64,000 bases of DNA, from assembly GCF_021044755.1 (NCBI RefSeq), contig NZ_JAJNOR010000001.1:868001-932000 (forward strand), in the 5' to 3' direction. The translations under genes and the position numbers were made by a program. The notes under the pieces were generated by a model, which saw nothing but the letters and a program-made list of their open reading frames with translations, did no database searches and was not told where the DNA came from. This stretch comes from Lientehia hominis (lineage in GTDB: Bacteria > Bacillota > Clostridia > Lachnospirales > Lachnospiraceae). Positions 41,573 to 52,149 of this stretch are shown here, one piece after another (the first letter of the stretch is position 1; each line of letters begins with the position of its first letter).

Positions 41573-43024
41573 TCAAGACAAAAGTTTCCGTTTTCTGTCA
41601 ATCATCTCATCAATTCTGCCAAGATACTGGTCAATATCCTTTACATTGTCGCACCGCTCGATCCGCCCTCCCGGAAATACCGCTTTTGTGGTAGAACCCG
41701 CCCCCAGGGCCATGATAGTCTGCTTTTCTTCCATTATAAGGATGTTGTAAATGCCGGCCTTACCAGGGCTGGCATAGCCCACATTTTCAAAATTGCCGGC
41801 CATGTTCTTCTGTCGATACAGATAATAAGGCTCCAGTCCCAGTCTTTCACAGTATTCCGCCGCCAGTCCCATCATCTCCCCGGTATTCTCGAATTTCAGA
41901 TGGGCGTACTGTTCTTTCATGATGTTCAGCCTGGCCGCGCGTTTGACCGCCAGGGAATGTACCGTGATATTGTCCGGCGCCATGGCATAAAGACGCTCCA
42001 TGGTATACTGGACGTCCTCCGGCCCTTCCTCCGGCAGCCCCATGATCAGATCCATGTTGATATTGTCAAAGCCTTCTTCTCTGGCCATGGCAAAGGCCTC
42101 TTCTATCTGCTCCGGCGTATGATGCCGTCCGATAATCTTGAGAGTTTCCTGTCTCATCGTCTGTGGATTGATGGAGATTCTGGAGACCGGATGTCTCCGC
42201 AGCGTTCTCAGCTTATCCCGTGTCACACTGTCCGGCCGTCCCGCTTCCACAGTCCATTCCTGCAGATTATCAAGGCTGAAGCTCTCCTCCACTTTGGACA
42301 GCAGGCGCTCCAGATGTCTCGGGCTCAGCGTAGTGGGAGTGCCCCCTCCAATGTAGACCGTGTTCAGCTTTTTATGGGAAAAAGCCTCCTTCGTATAGTC
42401 GATCTCCCGGAAAAGCGCGTCCAGGTATTCATCCATCCTGGGCTCCCATTTGGCCACGGGATACGAGGTGAACGAACAGTACAGGCAGGTGGTGGGGCAA
42501 AAAGGAATTCCGATATAAAGGCTGTAGCCGTCTTCATAATCGACGTCTTTTAACACTTGCTTCTCCCGCTTCGCGATCTCGATGCTGAGCCTGATCTTTT
42601 CCTCGCTGGCCAGATAGTTTTCTTTCATATAAGAAACGATCTCTGTCTCATCGGCCCCTTCCTCCAGCAAAGCCATCGGTATCTTCGTAGGACGGATACC
42701 TGTGAGAGTTCCCCAGGGAAGCTCCCTGCCCGCATCTGCCGACAAGAGCCCATACACCAAACGCTTGAGCACCGATTTCGTTTCTTTCCGGTCCTCGTAA
42801 TCAACTGCTGCCTCTGCTGCCTTCTTCTCTCCATGCTCAAGGCTCACACGAATCTTTCCGTCCATGTAGTCCACAGAAAGAATCCGTCCGGCAGAGCCCG
42901 GTTCCAGTTTTCCCTCTTGTCCGTTTCTGACCGAAGCGCATATCTCCTCCCCGGGATAAAAGGCCGTCAAAAGTCCGCGGACATCGTATTCAAAATTTTC
43001 TTCACTGAGTATTAAACAGATCAT
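41573..43024 (-). CDS. hemZ: HemZ-like radical SAM coproporphyrinogen dehydrogenase
   Basis: A 483-residue radical SAM protein of the HemN/HemZ group. The iron-sulfur motif CPTTCLYCSF begins around residue 170, preceded by an N-terminal domain of about 150 residues typical of HemZ. VYIGGGTPTTLS and INMDLIMGLPEEGPEDVQYT are group motifs. HemZ family members are often annotated as oxygen-independent coproporphyrinogen III oxidases, but in organisms without the rest of protohaem synthesis the role is unsettled. AGGGGAG precedes the ATG. It lies between an MBL hydrolase and hisS, a frequent clostridial order, far from the hem operon. Confidence 0.9.
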   Translation of the reverse strand: MICLILSEENFEYDVRGLLTAFYPGEEICASVRNGQEGKLEPGSAGRILSVDYMDGKIRVSLEHGEKKAAEAAVDYEDRKETKSVLKRLVYGLLSADAGRELPWGTLTGIRPTKIPMALLEEGADETEIVSYMKENYLASEEKIRLSIEIAKREKQVLKDVDYEDGYSLYIGIPFCPTTCLYCSFTSYPVAKWEPRMDEYLDALFREIDYTKEAFSHKKLNTVYIGGGTPTTLSPRHLERLLSKVEESFSLDNLQEWTVEAGRPDSVTRDKLRTLRRHPVSRISINPQTMRQETLKIIGRHHTPEQIEEAFAMAREEGFDNINMDLIMGLPEEGPEDVQYTMERLYAMAPDNITVHSLAVKRAARLNIMKEQYAHLKFENTGEMMGLAAEYCERLGLEPYYLYRQKNMAGNFENVGYASPGKAGIYNILIMEEKQTIMALGAGSTTKAVFPGGRIERCDNVKDIDQYLGRIDEMIDRKRKLLS

Positions 43025-43058
43025 TCTCTCCCCTTTAATCTATCGCTGTGCCATTATG

Positions 43059-43085
43059 AAAGGGCGCCCCGCAAGCGCCCTTTTT
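43059..43085. terminator. Hairpin between the MBL hydrolase and hemZ
   Basis: AAAGGGCGC with GCGCCCTTTTT flanks a seven-base loop. The T-run is good on the plus strand but only TTT on the minus strand, the direction of both neighbours, so it may be an attenuating rather than a full terminator. Confidence 0.5.
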
Positions 43086-43097
43086 GTCATAAATCCA

Positions 43098-43742
43098 TCA
43101 TCTGCTCCACTGGGCCAGAGGATTATAAGCTTTTTCATATCCGATCGTCGTACTTTCCCCGTGGCCGGGATAGACAACGGTATCCTCCGGCAGCACCAGC
43201 AGCTTCTCCCTCACGGAACGCCCCATTTCCGACATGGAAGAGGTGGGGAAATCTACCCGGCCGTAAGATTCTCGAAACAACGTGTCGCCGCTGATCAGCA
43301 CGCCCTCTTCTTCCAGATAATAGCACATGCCGCCGGCCGTATGGCCAGGAGTCAGGATGGCGCAGATCCGGAATCCTGCCAGCTCCAGTACCTGGCCATC
43401 TGTCAGATACTCATCCGCTTTAAGCACCGCCGGCCGGCTCCACTGGCCGGAAAGATTGGCAGCAGGATCCTCCAGAAGCTCCCGTTCCGCTTCTGCCGCA
43501 TAGATGCGGATGGAAAATTCATTTCTCAGCGCGTCTGCCGCCAGCATATGGTCAAAATGCCCGTGGGTCAGCAGAATCGCCGCCGGCTTCCTTCCATTGT
43601 TCCTGCACCAATTCCTGATATCTGCGGCGTTGTCCGCCGGATCCACGATGATTGTCTCACTTGTCTCTGCATTGATCAGAAAATAGCAGTTGGTGCTGAT
43701 CATCCCCAGCACTGCACATTCAATCTGTAATTTTTTCTTCAT
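43098..43742 (-). CDS. Metallo-beta-lactamase-fold hydrolase (YqgX/glyoxalase II-like)
   Basis: A 214-residue cytosolic hydrolase with LLTHGHFDHMLAA (HxHxDH), a LTPGHTAGGMCYY second histidine motif, LISGDTLF and a final VYPGHGESTTIGYE. The short form, lacking the glyoxalase II C-terminal substrate domain, matches YqgX-type proteins. Likely substrates are thioesters such as S-lactoylglutathione analogues, but this is not shown. It starts ten bases after relA, with a weak TAGGAT ribosome site, and is probably translated after it. Confidence 0.85.
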   Translation of the reverse strand: MKKKLQIECAVLGMISTNCYFLINAETSETIIVDPADNAADIRNWCRNNGRKPAAILLTHGHFDHMLAADALRNEFSIRIYAAEAERELLEDPAANLSGQWSRPAVLKADEYLTDGQVLELAGFRICAILTPGHTAGGMCYYLEEEGVLISGDTLFRESYGRVDFPTSSMSEMGRSVREKLLVLPEDTVVYPGHGESTTIGYEKAYNPLAQWSR

Positions 43743-43752
43743 ATATAATATC

Positions 43753-46161
<2,409 letters not shown>

Positions 46162-46212
46162 ATATCGTCACCTTTGGTATAGTAGTTTTCTGTCCGGAAT
46201 TTCCTCAGCCTG

Positions 46213-47187
46213 TCACTGAGACAGCATCTTGCTGATCGCGTACTCTTCCTCGCAGATGTCCTTCTGCATCGCCAGCGCTTCATATAAGTCGTAGTCCACG
46301 AATTTTCCGCCCCGCCAGCCGACAACGCGGTTGCTCTTTCCTTCGGCCAGCAGCTCCACCGCCTTGGCCCCCATGATGGAAGCATATACCCTGTCTTTAC
46401 AACTGGGCATGCCGCCTCTCTGCATATATCCCAGGATGGAAGCCCTCGTCTCTATGCCGGTGGCAGCCTCGATCCGCTTCGCCATGCTGGTGGAGTGGCC
46501 GATGCCCTCAGCGTTGATTATGATATGGTGCTTCTTTCCGTTTTTCCTATGCTCAATGATATGATTGATGATCGTCTGCTCATTGCAGTCATACCGCTCC
46601 GGCAGGAGAATGTCCTCCGCGCCGTTGGCGATCCCGCACCAAAGCGCAATATATCCGGCATTTCGTCCCATCACCTCGATGATACTGCACCGCTCGTGGG
46701 ATGTGGACGTATCCCGTATTTTGTCAATGGCCTCCATGGCTGTGTTCACCGCCGTGTCAAAGCCGATCGTATAATCTGTACAGGCTATGTCCAGATCTAT
46801 GGTCCCCGGAAGTCCCACCGTGTTGATCCCTTGCTCCGCCAGTTTTCCGGCGCCGCGGTATGATCCGTCGCCGCCGATGACGACCAGGCCGTCGATACCG
46901 TGCTTACGGCACATCTCCGCCCCTCTCGCCTGCCCTTCTTCCGTCCGGAATTCTTCACAGCGGGCTGTATAAAGGATAGTTCCTCCCCGCTGGATGATTT
47001 CAGACACGCTCCGGCTGTTCATATCCACGATCTCTTCATTCAGCAGCCCTGCATATCCCCTCTGGATGCCTTTTACATTCATGCCTTTGGAAATCGCGGT
47101 CCTGACCACCGCACGGATAGCGGCGTTCATTCCCGGCGCGTCGCCGCCGCTGGTCAGCACACCGATGGTATTGATTCCTTTTGCCAT
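46213..47187 (-). CDS. pfkA: ATP-dependent 6-phosphofructokinase
   Basis: A 324-residue glycolytic enzyme: IGVLTSGGDAPGMNAAIR, VVIGGDGSYRGA and VEVMGRNAGYIALWCG. Glycine at the GGDG position and in GLPGTID favours ATP rather than pyrophosphate as donor. The catalytic TIDND loop reads TIDLD: both aspartates (131, 133) are kept but the middle Asn is Leu. The ATG at 47187 is preceded by GGAGG at eight bases; a TTG five codons earlier is inferior. It follows dnaE by 58 bases and precedes relA by 51. Confidence 0.95.
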   Translation of the reverse strand: MAKGINTIGVLTSGGDAPGMNAAIRAVVRTAISKGMNVKGIQRGYAGLLNEEIVDMNSRSVSEIIQRGGTILYTARCEEFRTEEGQARGAEMCRKHGIDGLVVIGGDGSYRGAGKLAEQGINTVGLPGTIDLDIACTDYTIGFDTAVNTAMEAIDKIRDTSTSHERCSIIEVMGRNAGYIALWCGIANGAEDILLPERYDCNEQTIINHIIEHRKNGKKHHIIINAEGIGHSTSMAKRIEAATGIETRASILGYMQRGGMPSCKDRVYASIMGAKAVELLAEGKSNRVVGWRGGKFVDYDLYEALAMQKDICEEEYAISKMLSQ

Positions 47188-47245
47188 ATTCTTTTCCTCC
47201 AAGCCGCCCGCCGTCTGCCGGGGTCTTTACAAAATAGAATTACTT

Positions 47246-50200
47246 TTAATTATATTTGATTATTCCCCTGTTTTCAATAGGCTTTTCTACAACTTTTACG
47301 TTCTCTTTCCCATATTTTACGGCAAGTTTTTCCAAAAGCCCCGTCTCGGCCTGTACCGTGTGGCCCAAGCCCAGCAATTTTTTGGCCCGTTCCTTTTTCA
47401 GGAAGATCCCCACCTGATCGCTTCCGTCGCTGTCGGACAGGAGCTTTAAAAGCTCCTCTTCTCCGCCGAAATAGGATTCCTTGTCATCGAACTGAATCCA
47501 CAGAGTTTTAGGCAGGCTGTCAAAGGGAATGATCTTCTCGCATACTAATTTTCCTTTGTTCTCATCTCCCAGGGATACCCTTCCGCGTACGAATACTTTA
47601 TTATCTTCCACAAGAAGCGCGCGGCTGTTCTCATAATCTCTCGGAAAAACGATTACTTCCACGGTGCCCACCATATCCTCTATGGTCAGAAACGCCATCA
47701 GCTGGTTGGTCTTTGTAGTCTTTACCGTTTTACCCGTAATCATGCCTCCGACTGTGACGATCCTGCCGTCGGTGACCACCGCTTCTCCCGTCTCGTCGTC
47801 CACATTGAAGTCTGAAGTCATGGCTGTGATATTTTTTCTCCATTTGTCCTGATATTTTTCCAGCGGATGCCCGCTCACATAGATTCCCAGAACTTCCTTT
47901 TCATAGGCCAGCAGCTCTTCCTTTTCGTATTCTCCCACATCCTGGAATTTGACTTCATAGGATCCCTTCTCTTCTTCTCCCATAAAATCAAATAGATTCA
48001 TCTGACCGACGATATCAATCTTCTTCTCCCGGTTTTTCTGCTCGATCAGCTCCATTGACGCAAGCATCTTCTGTTTTCTCGTCCCCGGCAGGCCGTCCAG
48101 CGCTCCGGACTTTATGAAGTTCTCCAGACTCCTCTTATTCACTTCCTTATTGGTCAGCCTGTAAATGAAATCCTTCAGGCTGGTATAAGGACCGTTCTCC
48201 TCCCGGTTCCGGACGATCTCATCTATGACATTCTTTCCTACGCTCTTAATGGCCGACAGACCATACCGGATGCTTCCTCCGGAAACGGAGAAATCCGCCA
48301 CCCCCTCGTTGATATCGGGAGGCAGGAGAGAGATTCCCATGGACCGGCTCACCAGAATATATTCAGACACCTTTGAGGAATTATCGATCACCGACGACAT
48401 CAGCGCTGCCATATATTCCACCGGATAATAATATTTCAGATACGCCGTCTCATAAGACACCACCGCATAAGCCGCCGCATGGGACTTATTAAAAGCATAT
48501 TTGGCAAAGTCCGTCATCTCGTCATAGATCTGGTTTGCGGTCTTCTCATCGATGCCGTTGGCAATACATCCTTTGACTCCCTCTTTTTCATTGCCGTATA
48601 CAAAGTTCTTCCGCTCTTTTTCCATGATCGACGCTTTTTTCTTGGACATGGCCCGTCGCACCAAATCGCTTCTGCCCAGGGTATAGCCGCCCAGGTCACG
48701 GACGATCTGCATCACCTGCTCCTGATATACGATGCAGCCATAGGTCGGCTCCAGGATCGGCTCCAGCTGAGGGCAATGATACGTGATCTCGTCCGGATGG
48801 TTTTTCCCGCGGATATACTGGGGAATAAAGTCCATGGGGCCCGGACGGTACAGGGAGATGCCGGCGATGATATCTTCAAGGCTATGGGGCTGCAGCTCCT
48901 TCATAAAGGTCTTCATGCCCGCGCTTTCCAGCTGGAACACGCCCTCGCACCTTCCAGTGCAGAGAGAATCCAGCACTTTTTTATCATTGAAATCAATGTG
49001 GTCGATATCAATAGCAATTCCGCGGCTTTTCTCTGCCAGCTTTACTGCATTCTGTATGACCGTCAGGGTACGCAGGCCCAGAAAATCCATCTTCAAAAGA
49101 CCCAGTTCCTCCAGAGTGGTCATAGTGTACTGGGTGGTGACAGATCCGTCAGTGGCCCGTGACAAAGGCACATACTCCTCCACCGGCTTCTGGCTGATCA
49201 CGACTCCGGCGGCATGCATGGAGGTATGTCTGGGAAGCCCCTCCAGCCGGCGCGACATGTCAATGAGATATTTTACCTGTTCATTTGTCCTATAAGCTTC
49301 TGAGAGATCCGGCCTTTTGAGCGCCTTATCGATGGTGATGCCAAGCTCATTGGGCACCATCTTCGCGATCTGGTCACAGAGAGCATATGGAAGGTCCAGC
49401 ACCCTTCCCACATCCCGTATGACACCCCGGGCCGCCAGCGTACCAAATGTGACAATCTGCACTACTCGGTCTTTTCCGTATTTTTCTCCCACATAATCGA
49501 TGACTTCCTGTCTTCTCTCGAAGCAAAAATCAATGTCAATATCCGGCATGGATATCCGCTCCGGGTTCAAAAAACGTTCAAACAAGAGATTATACCGTAT
49601 CGGATCAATATTCGTGATCCCCAGAGTATAGGCCACAACACTTCCGGCGGCGGATCCTCTGCCGGGCCCTACGATGATATCATGGTCCCTGGCAAATTTG
49701 ATGAAATCCCATACGATCAGGAAATAATCCACATATCCCATGTCCTTTATGACGCCAAGCTCATACTGCAGCCGCTCCAAAAGCGTTCCGTCATCGTCGG
49801 GATACCGTTTATTCAGCCCCTCCATGCACAGCTCATTGAGATATCCCCAGGAAGTTTTTCCCTCCGGCACATCAAATTTCGGCAGTTTGGTCACGCCGAA
49901 TTCGATATCTACCTGACAGCGTTCCGCAATCTTCTGAGTATTCGCCAACGCTTCCGGCGCATATGGGAACAGATGCAGCATCTCTTCCTCAGATTTACAG
50001 TAATACTGTCCGCCTTCATACCGCATCCGGTTCTCATCACTGACTTTCTTGCCGGTCTGGATACAGAGCAGAATGTCATGAGGCTCCGCATCCTCCGCAA
50101 ACGTATAATGAATATCATTGGTCGCCACCAGATCGATTCCCAGCTCTTCGCTCATCCTCACCAGCTGAGTATTCACCATCTTCTGTTCCGGTATCCCGTG

Positions 50201-50731
50201 GTCCTGGAGTTCAAGAAAGAAATTCCCTTTTCCGAAAATAGATTCATAGCGGCGGGCCGCTGCACAGGCCTCCTCATACATCCCCCTTACGATATTTTTC
50301 GGTATCTCCCCTGCCAGACAGGCGCTCAGCGCGATCACTCCTTCATGATAGGTCTCCAGTACCTCATAGTCCACCCGGGGTTTATAATAAAAGCCGTCCA
50401 GAAATCCTTTGGAGACAATCTTCATCAGATTGGAGTACCCGGTATTATTTTCTGCCAGAAGAACGAGGTGATAATAACGGTCCTCTGAATTTGTCCCTTC
50501 TTTATCAAAGCGGGAACCGCTCGTCACATAAACCTCACATCCCAGTATTGGACGGATTCCCGCTTCCTTGGCCGCTTTATAAAAATCTATTACTCCGAAC
50601 ATGACTCCATGGTCTGTGACAGCCAGGCTGTCCATGCCCAGCTCCTTCGCACGGCCGACCAGTTCCTTGATCTTGCTGGAGCCGTCCAGCAGACTATATT
50701 CCGTATGAACATGCAGATGTGTAAACGCCAT
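47246..50731 (-). CDS. dnaE: DNA polymerase III alpha subunit (DnaE)
   Basis: A 1,161-residue replicative polymerase of the DnaE type. The PHP domain opens FTHLHVHTEYSLLDG. The C-family polymerase core shows GPGRGSAAGSVVAY and PDIDIDFCFERRQEV, with the catalytic aspartates, then a helix-hairpin-helix region (SALDGLPGTRKQK) and an OB fold (VTVGGMITGKTVKTTKT). There is no proofreading exonuclease insertion, as expected beside a separate PolC. The ATG at 50731 is chosen for AAAGGAGG seven bases upstream. In many Firmicutes dnaE precedes pfkA, as here. Confidence 0.97.
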   Translation of the reverse strand: MAFTHLHVHTEYSLLDGSSKIKELVGRAKELGMDSLAVTDHGVMFGVIDFYKAAKEAGIRPILGCEVYVTSGSRFDKEGTNSEDRYYHLVLLAENNTGYSNLMKIVSKGFLDGFYYKPRVDYEVLETYHEGVIALSACLAGEIPKNIVRGMYEEACAAARRYESIFGKGNFFLELQDHGIPEQKMVNTQLVRMSEELGIDLVATNDIHYTFAEDAEPHDILLCIQTGKKVSDENRMRYEGGQYYCKSEEEMLHLFPYAPEALANTQKIAERCQVDIEFGVTKLPKFDVPEGKTSWGYLNELCMEGLNKRYPDDDGTLLERLQYELGVIKDMGYVDYFLIVWDFIKFARDHDIIVGPGRGSAAGSVVAYTLGITNIDPIRYNLLFERFLNPERISMPDIDIDFCFERRQEVIDYVGEKYGKDRVVQIVTFGTLAARGVIRDVGRVLDLPYALCDQIAKMVPNELGITIDKALKRPDLSEAYRTNEQVKYLIDMSRRLEGLPRHTSMHAAGVVISQKPVEEYVPLSRATDGSVTTQYTMTTLEELGLLKMDFLGLRTLTVIQNAVKLAEKSRGIAIDIDHIDFNDKKVLDSLCTGRCEGVFQLESAGMKTFMKELQPHSLEDIIAGISLYRPGPMDFIPQYIRGKNHPDEITYHCPQLEPILEPTYGCIVYQEQVMQIVRDLGGYTLGRSDLVRRAMSKKKASIMEKERKNFVYGNEKEGVKGCIANGIDEKTANQIYDEMTDFAKYAFNKSHAAAYAVVSYETAYLKYYYPVEYMAALMSSVIDNSSKVSEYILVSRSMGISLLPPDINEGVADFSVSGGSIRYGLSAIKSVGKNVIDEIVRNREENGPYTSLKDFIYRLTNKEVNKRSLENFIKSGALDGLPGTRKQKMLASMELIEQKNREKKIDIVGQMNLFDFMGEEEKGSYEVKFQDVGEYEKEELLAYEKEVLGIYVSGHPLEKYQDKWRKNITAMTSDFNVDDETGEAVVTDGRIVTVGGMITGKTVKTTKTNQLMAFLTIEDMVGTVEVIVFPRDYENSRALLVEDNKVFVRGRVSLGDENKGKLVCEKIIPFDSLPKTLWIQFDDKESYFGGEEELLKLLSDSDGSDQVGIFLKKERAKKLLGLGHTVQAETGLLEKLAVKYGKENVKVVEKPIENRGIIKYN

Positions 50732-50788
50732 GCCGATTCCTCCTTTGTCTGCAAACACTCACTTCTATTCTATCATACAGGAGAACAA

Positions 50789-50831
50789 AGAATCCCGCAA
50801 GCGGGATTCTCCTTCCGGAACTTCTGCCGGT
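50789..50831. repeat. Hairpin and short fragment related to the intergenic repeat
   Basis: A perfect 10-bp stem (AGAATCCCGC/GCGGGATTCT, 50789-50810) lies ahead of dnaE. Directly beside it, CCGGAACTTCTGCCGGT (50815-50831) shares the core GGAACTTCTGCCG with both large repeat copies. It may be a remnant of the same element. Confidence 0.4.
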
Positions 50832-50852
50832 ACCCAGCTGAAATCATTTCAA

Positions 50853-50900
50853 AAAAGAACAAAATACCCCACAGCGCCCTGTGGGGTATTTTGTTCTTTT
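50853..50900 (-). terminator. Very strong terminator after the crh-like gene
   Basis: A 22-bp perfect stem (AAAAGAACAAAATACCCCAC and its complement) with a four-base loop begins two bases after the crh-like stop and ends in a T-run on the minus strand. It separates the uvrC-crh group from dnaE. Confidence 0.92.
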
Positions 50901-50902
50901 CG

Positions 50903-51159
50903 TCATGATGCATTGCTCAGATACTGTTCTATGGCAGCTACGGCCCGCTCCTCGTCCTGTCCGTTCGCTGTCACCAGTACAGCCTCTCCCTCATTAAGGC
51001 CCAGGGTCATCATACCCATGATGCTTTTCGCATTCACCTTCTTGGAATCGCCTTCGATATAAATACTGCTTTCATACTGGCTGGCCACCTGTACAAGCAT
51101 CGCCACCGGGCGGGCTTCCAGTCCTGCCGGAATCCCAATGGTTATTTTTTTGTAATCAT
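50903..51159 (-). CDS. crh: Crh/HPr-like protein, out of frame at a slippery A7 run
   Basis: Read from the ATG at 51159, which overlaps the whiA stop as ATGA and has GAGGAGGAG upstream, the frame is ATG ATT ACA AAA AAA TAA and stops after five codons. A shift of -1 on A AAA AAA continues in the HPr-like frame to give an 85-residue protein: MITKKITIGI, PAGLEARPVA, then KVNAKSIMGMMTLG. Ser46 (the HprK target) is present, but the catalytic His15 of HPr is Glu. Position after whiA matches crh in Bacillus, where the residue is Gln. Either the gene needs frameshifting or transcript slippage, or the sequence has lost one A. Crh-Ser-P is a corepressor of CcpA. Confidence 0.75.
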
Positions 51160-52097
51160 AGACTCTCCTCCTCGTCTTCCCTTAAAGCACTGGCCAATTC
51201 CTTCAATTTCCGCAGACGATGATTGACTCCTGACTTCCCGACCGGAGGCTCCAAAGAGCATCCCAGCTCTTTCAGAGTCGCATCCGGCTGTTCCAGCCTG
51301 GCGACTGCAACCTCCTCCAGGCCTTCCGGCAGCTTGTCAAAGCCAATCCTATCACGGATATACAATATATCATTCATCTGCTCCACGGCAGCTGATACCG
51401 TTTTATTTATATTAGCGGTCTCGCAGTTCACCTTGCGGTTCACGGTTCCTCTCATTTCCTTCAGGATCCGGACATTCTCAAGTTCCATCAAAGCCACGTT
51501 GGCTCCCATGACTCCCAGCATATCCACGATCTGATTCCCCTCTTTGATATAGAGGACATGATACTTTTTCCGAAGCACCGTCTTCGCTTCGATATCAAAT
51601 GAACTGATGAGTGTCTGAAGCTGCGCGGCTTTTTCCGCGTTGGCACAGACAATCTCCAAATGATAAGATTTCTCCGGATTGCTGATGGAACCGCCCGCCA
51701 GAAACGCTCCCCGGATAAAAGCACGTTTACAGCAGGAGTTCTGGACTACCATGCTGCTGATGAAATCCTTCCGTTCCTCCGGACACTCCTGTTCATCTAT
51801 CAGCTTCATCGCCCGCAGGACACGAAGGACATCCCCGCTTCCGCAGACAGCCAATGTATGGGCATCTCCTCCCACGGCGGCCTCTGGTGATATATCAAAG
51901 CTTTTTTTCAGCAGGGCTGAAAATTTCTTTGCCACCGCCTGGTTCTCTATCCGGAGCACCAGCTGATACTGCCCGTCCCCGACTGCCGCGATCCTGCCGC
52001 ACATGCGGAATATAGCAGCCGCTTCTGCGATCTGGCAGTGCCTCGCGCTGCTCACCTGACGGGACAGCTCCTCCTTCACTTTGGACGAAAAAGACAT
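51156..52097 (-). CDS. whiA: WhiA-family DNA-binding protein
   Basis: A 313-residue protein with the WhiA layout: an N-terminal domain beginning FSSKVKEELSRQVSSARHC, a LAGLIDADG-homing-endonuclease-like fold in which FIRGAFLAGGSISNPEKSYH is typical, and a C-terminal helix-turn-helix (LEELGCSLEPPVGKSGVNHR-like segment). In Gram-positives WhiA influences cell division and chromosome segregation. It has its own TTGACA/TATAAC promoter and its stop overlaps the crh-like start. The upstream rapZ and yvcK genes found in Bacillus are absent here; murB is the neighbour instead. Confidence 0.94.
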   Translation of the reverse strand: MSFSSKVKEELSRQVSSARHCQIAEAAAIFRMCGRIAAVGDGQYQLVLRIENQAVAKKFSALLKKSFDISPEAAVGGDAHTLAVCGSGDVLRVLRAMKLIDEQECPEERKDFISSMVVQNSCCKRAFIRGAFLAGGSISNPEKSYHLEIVCANAEKAAQLQTLISSFDIEAKTVLRKKYHVLYIKEGNQIVDMLGVMGANVALMELENVRILKEMRGTVNRKVNCETANINKTVSAAVEQMNDILYIRDRIGFDKLPEGLEEVAVARLEQPDATLKELGCSLEPPVGKSGVNHRLRKLKELASALREDEEESL

Positions 52098-52120
52098 GCT
52101 CTCACCTCAAAACACTTCCA

Positions 52121-52149
52121 GTTATATCATCATACAATCGTCTTGTCAA
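52121..52149 (-). promoter_or_regulatory. Sigma-A promoter of whiA-crh
   Basis: TTGACA, a 17-base spacer and TATAAC on the minus strand. The -35 overlaps the last codon of murB, and TATAAC ends 24 bases before the whiA ATG. Confidence 0.75.
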
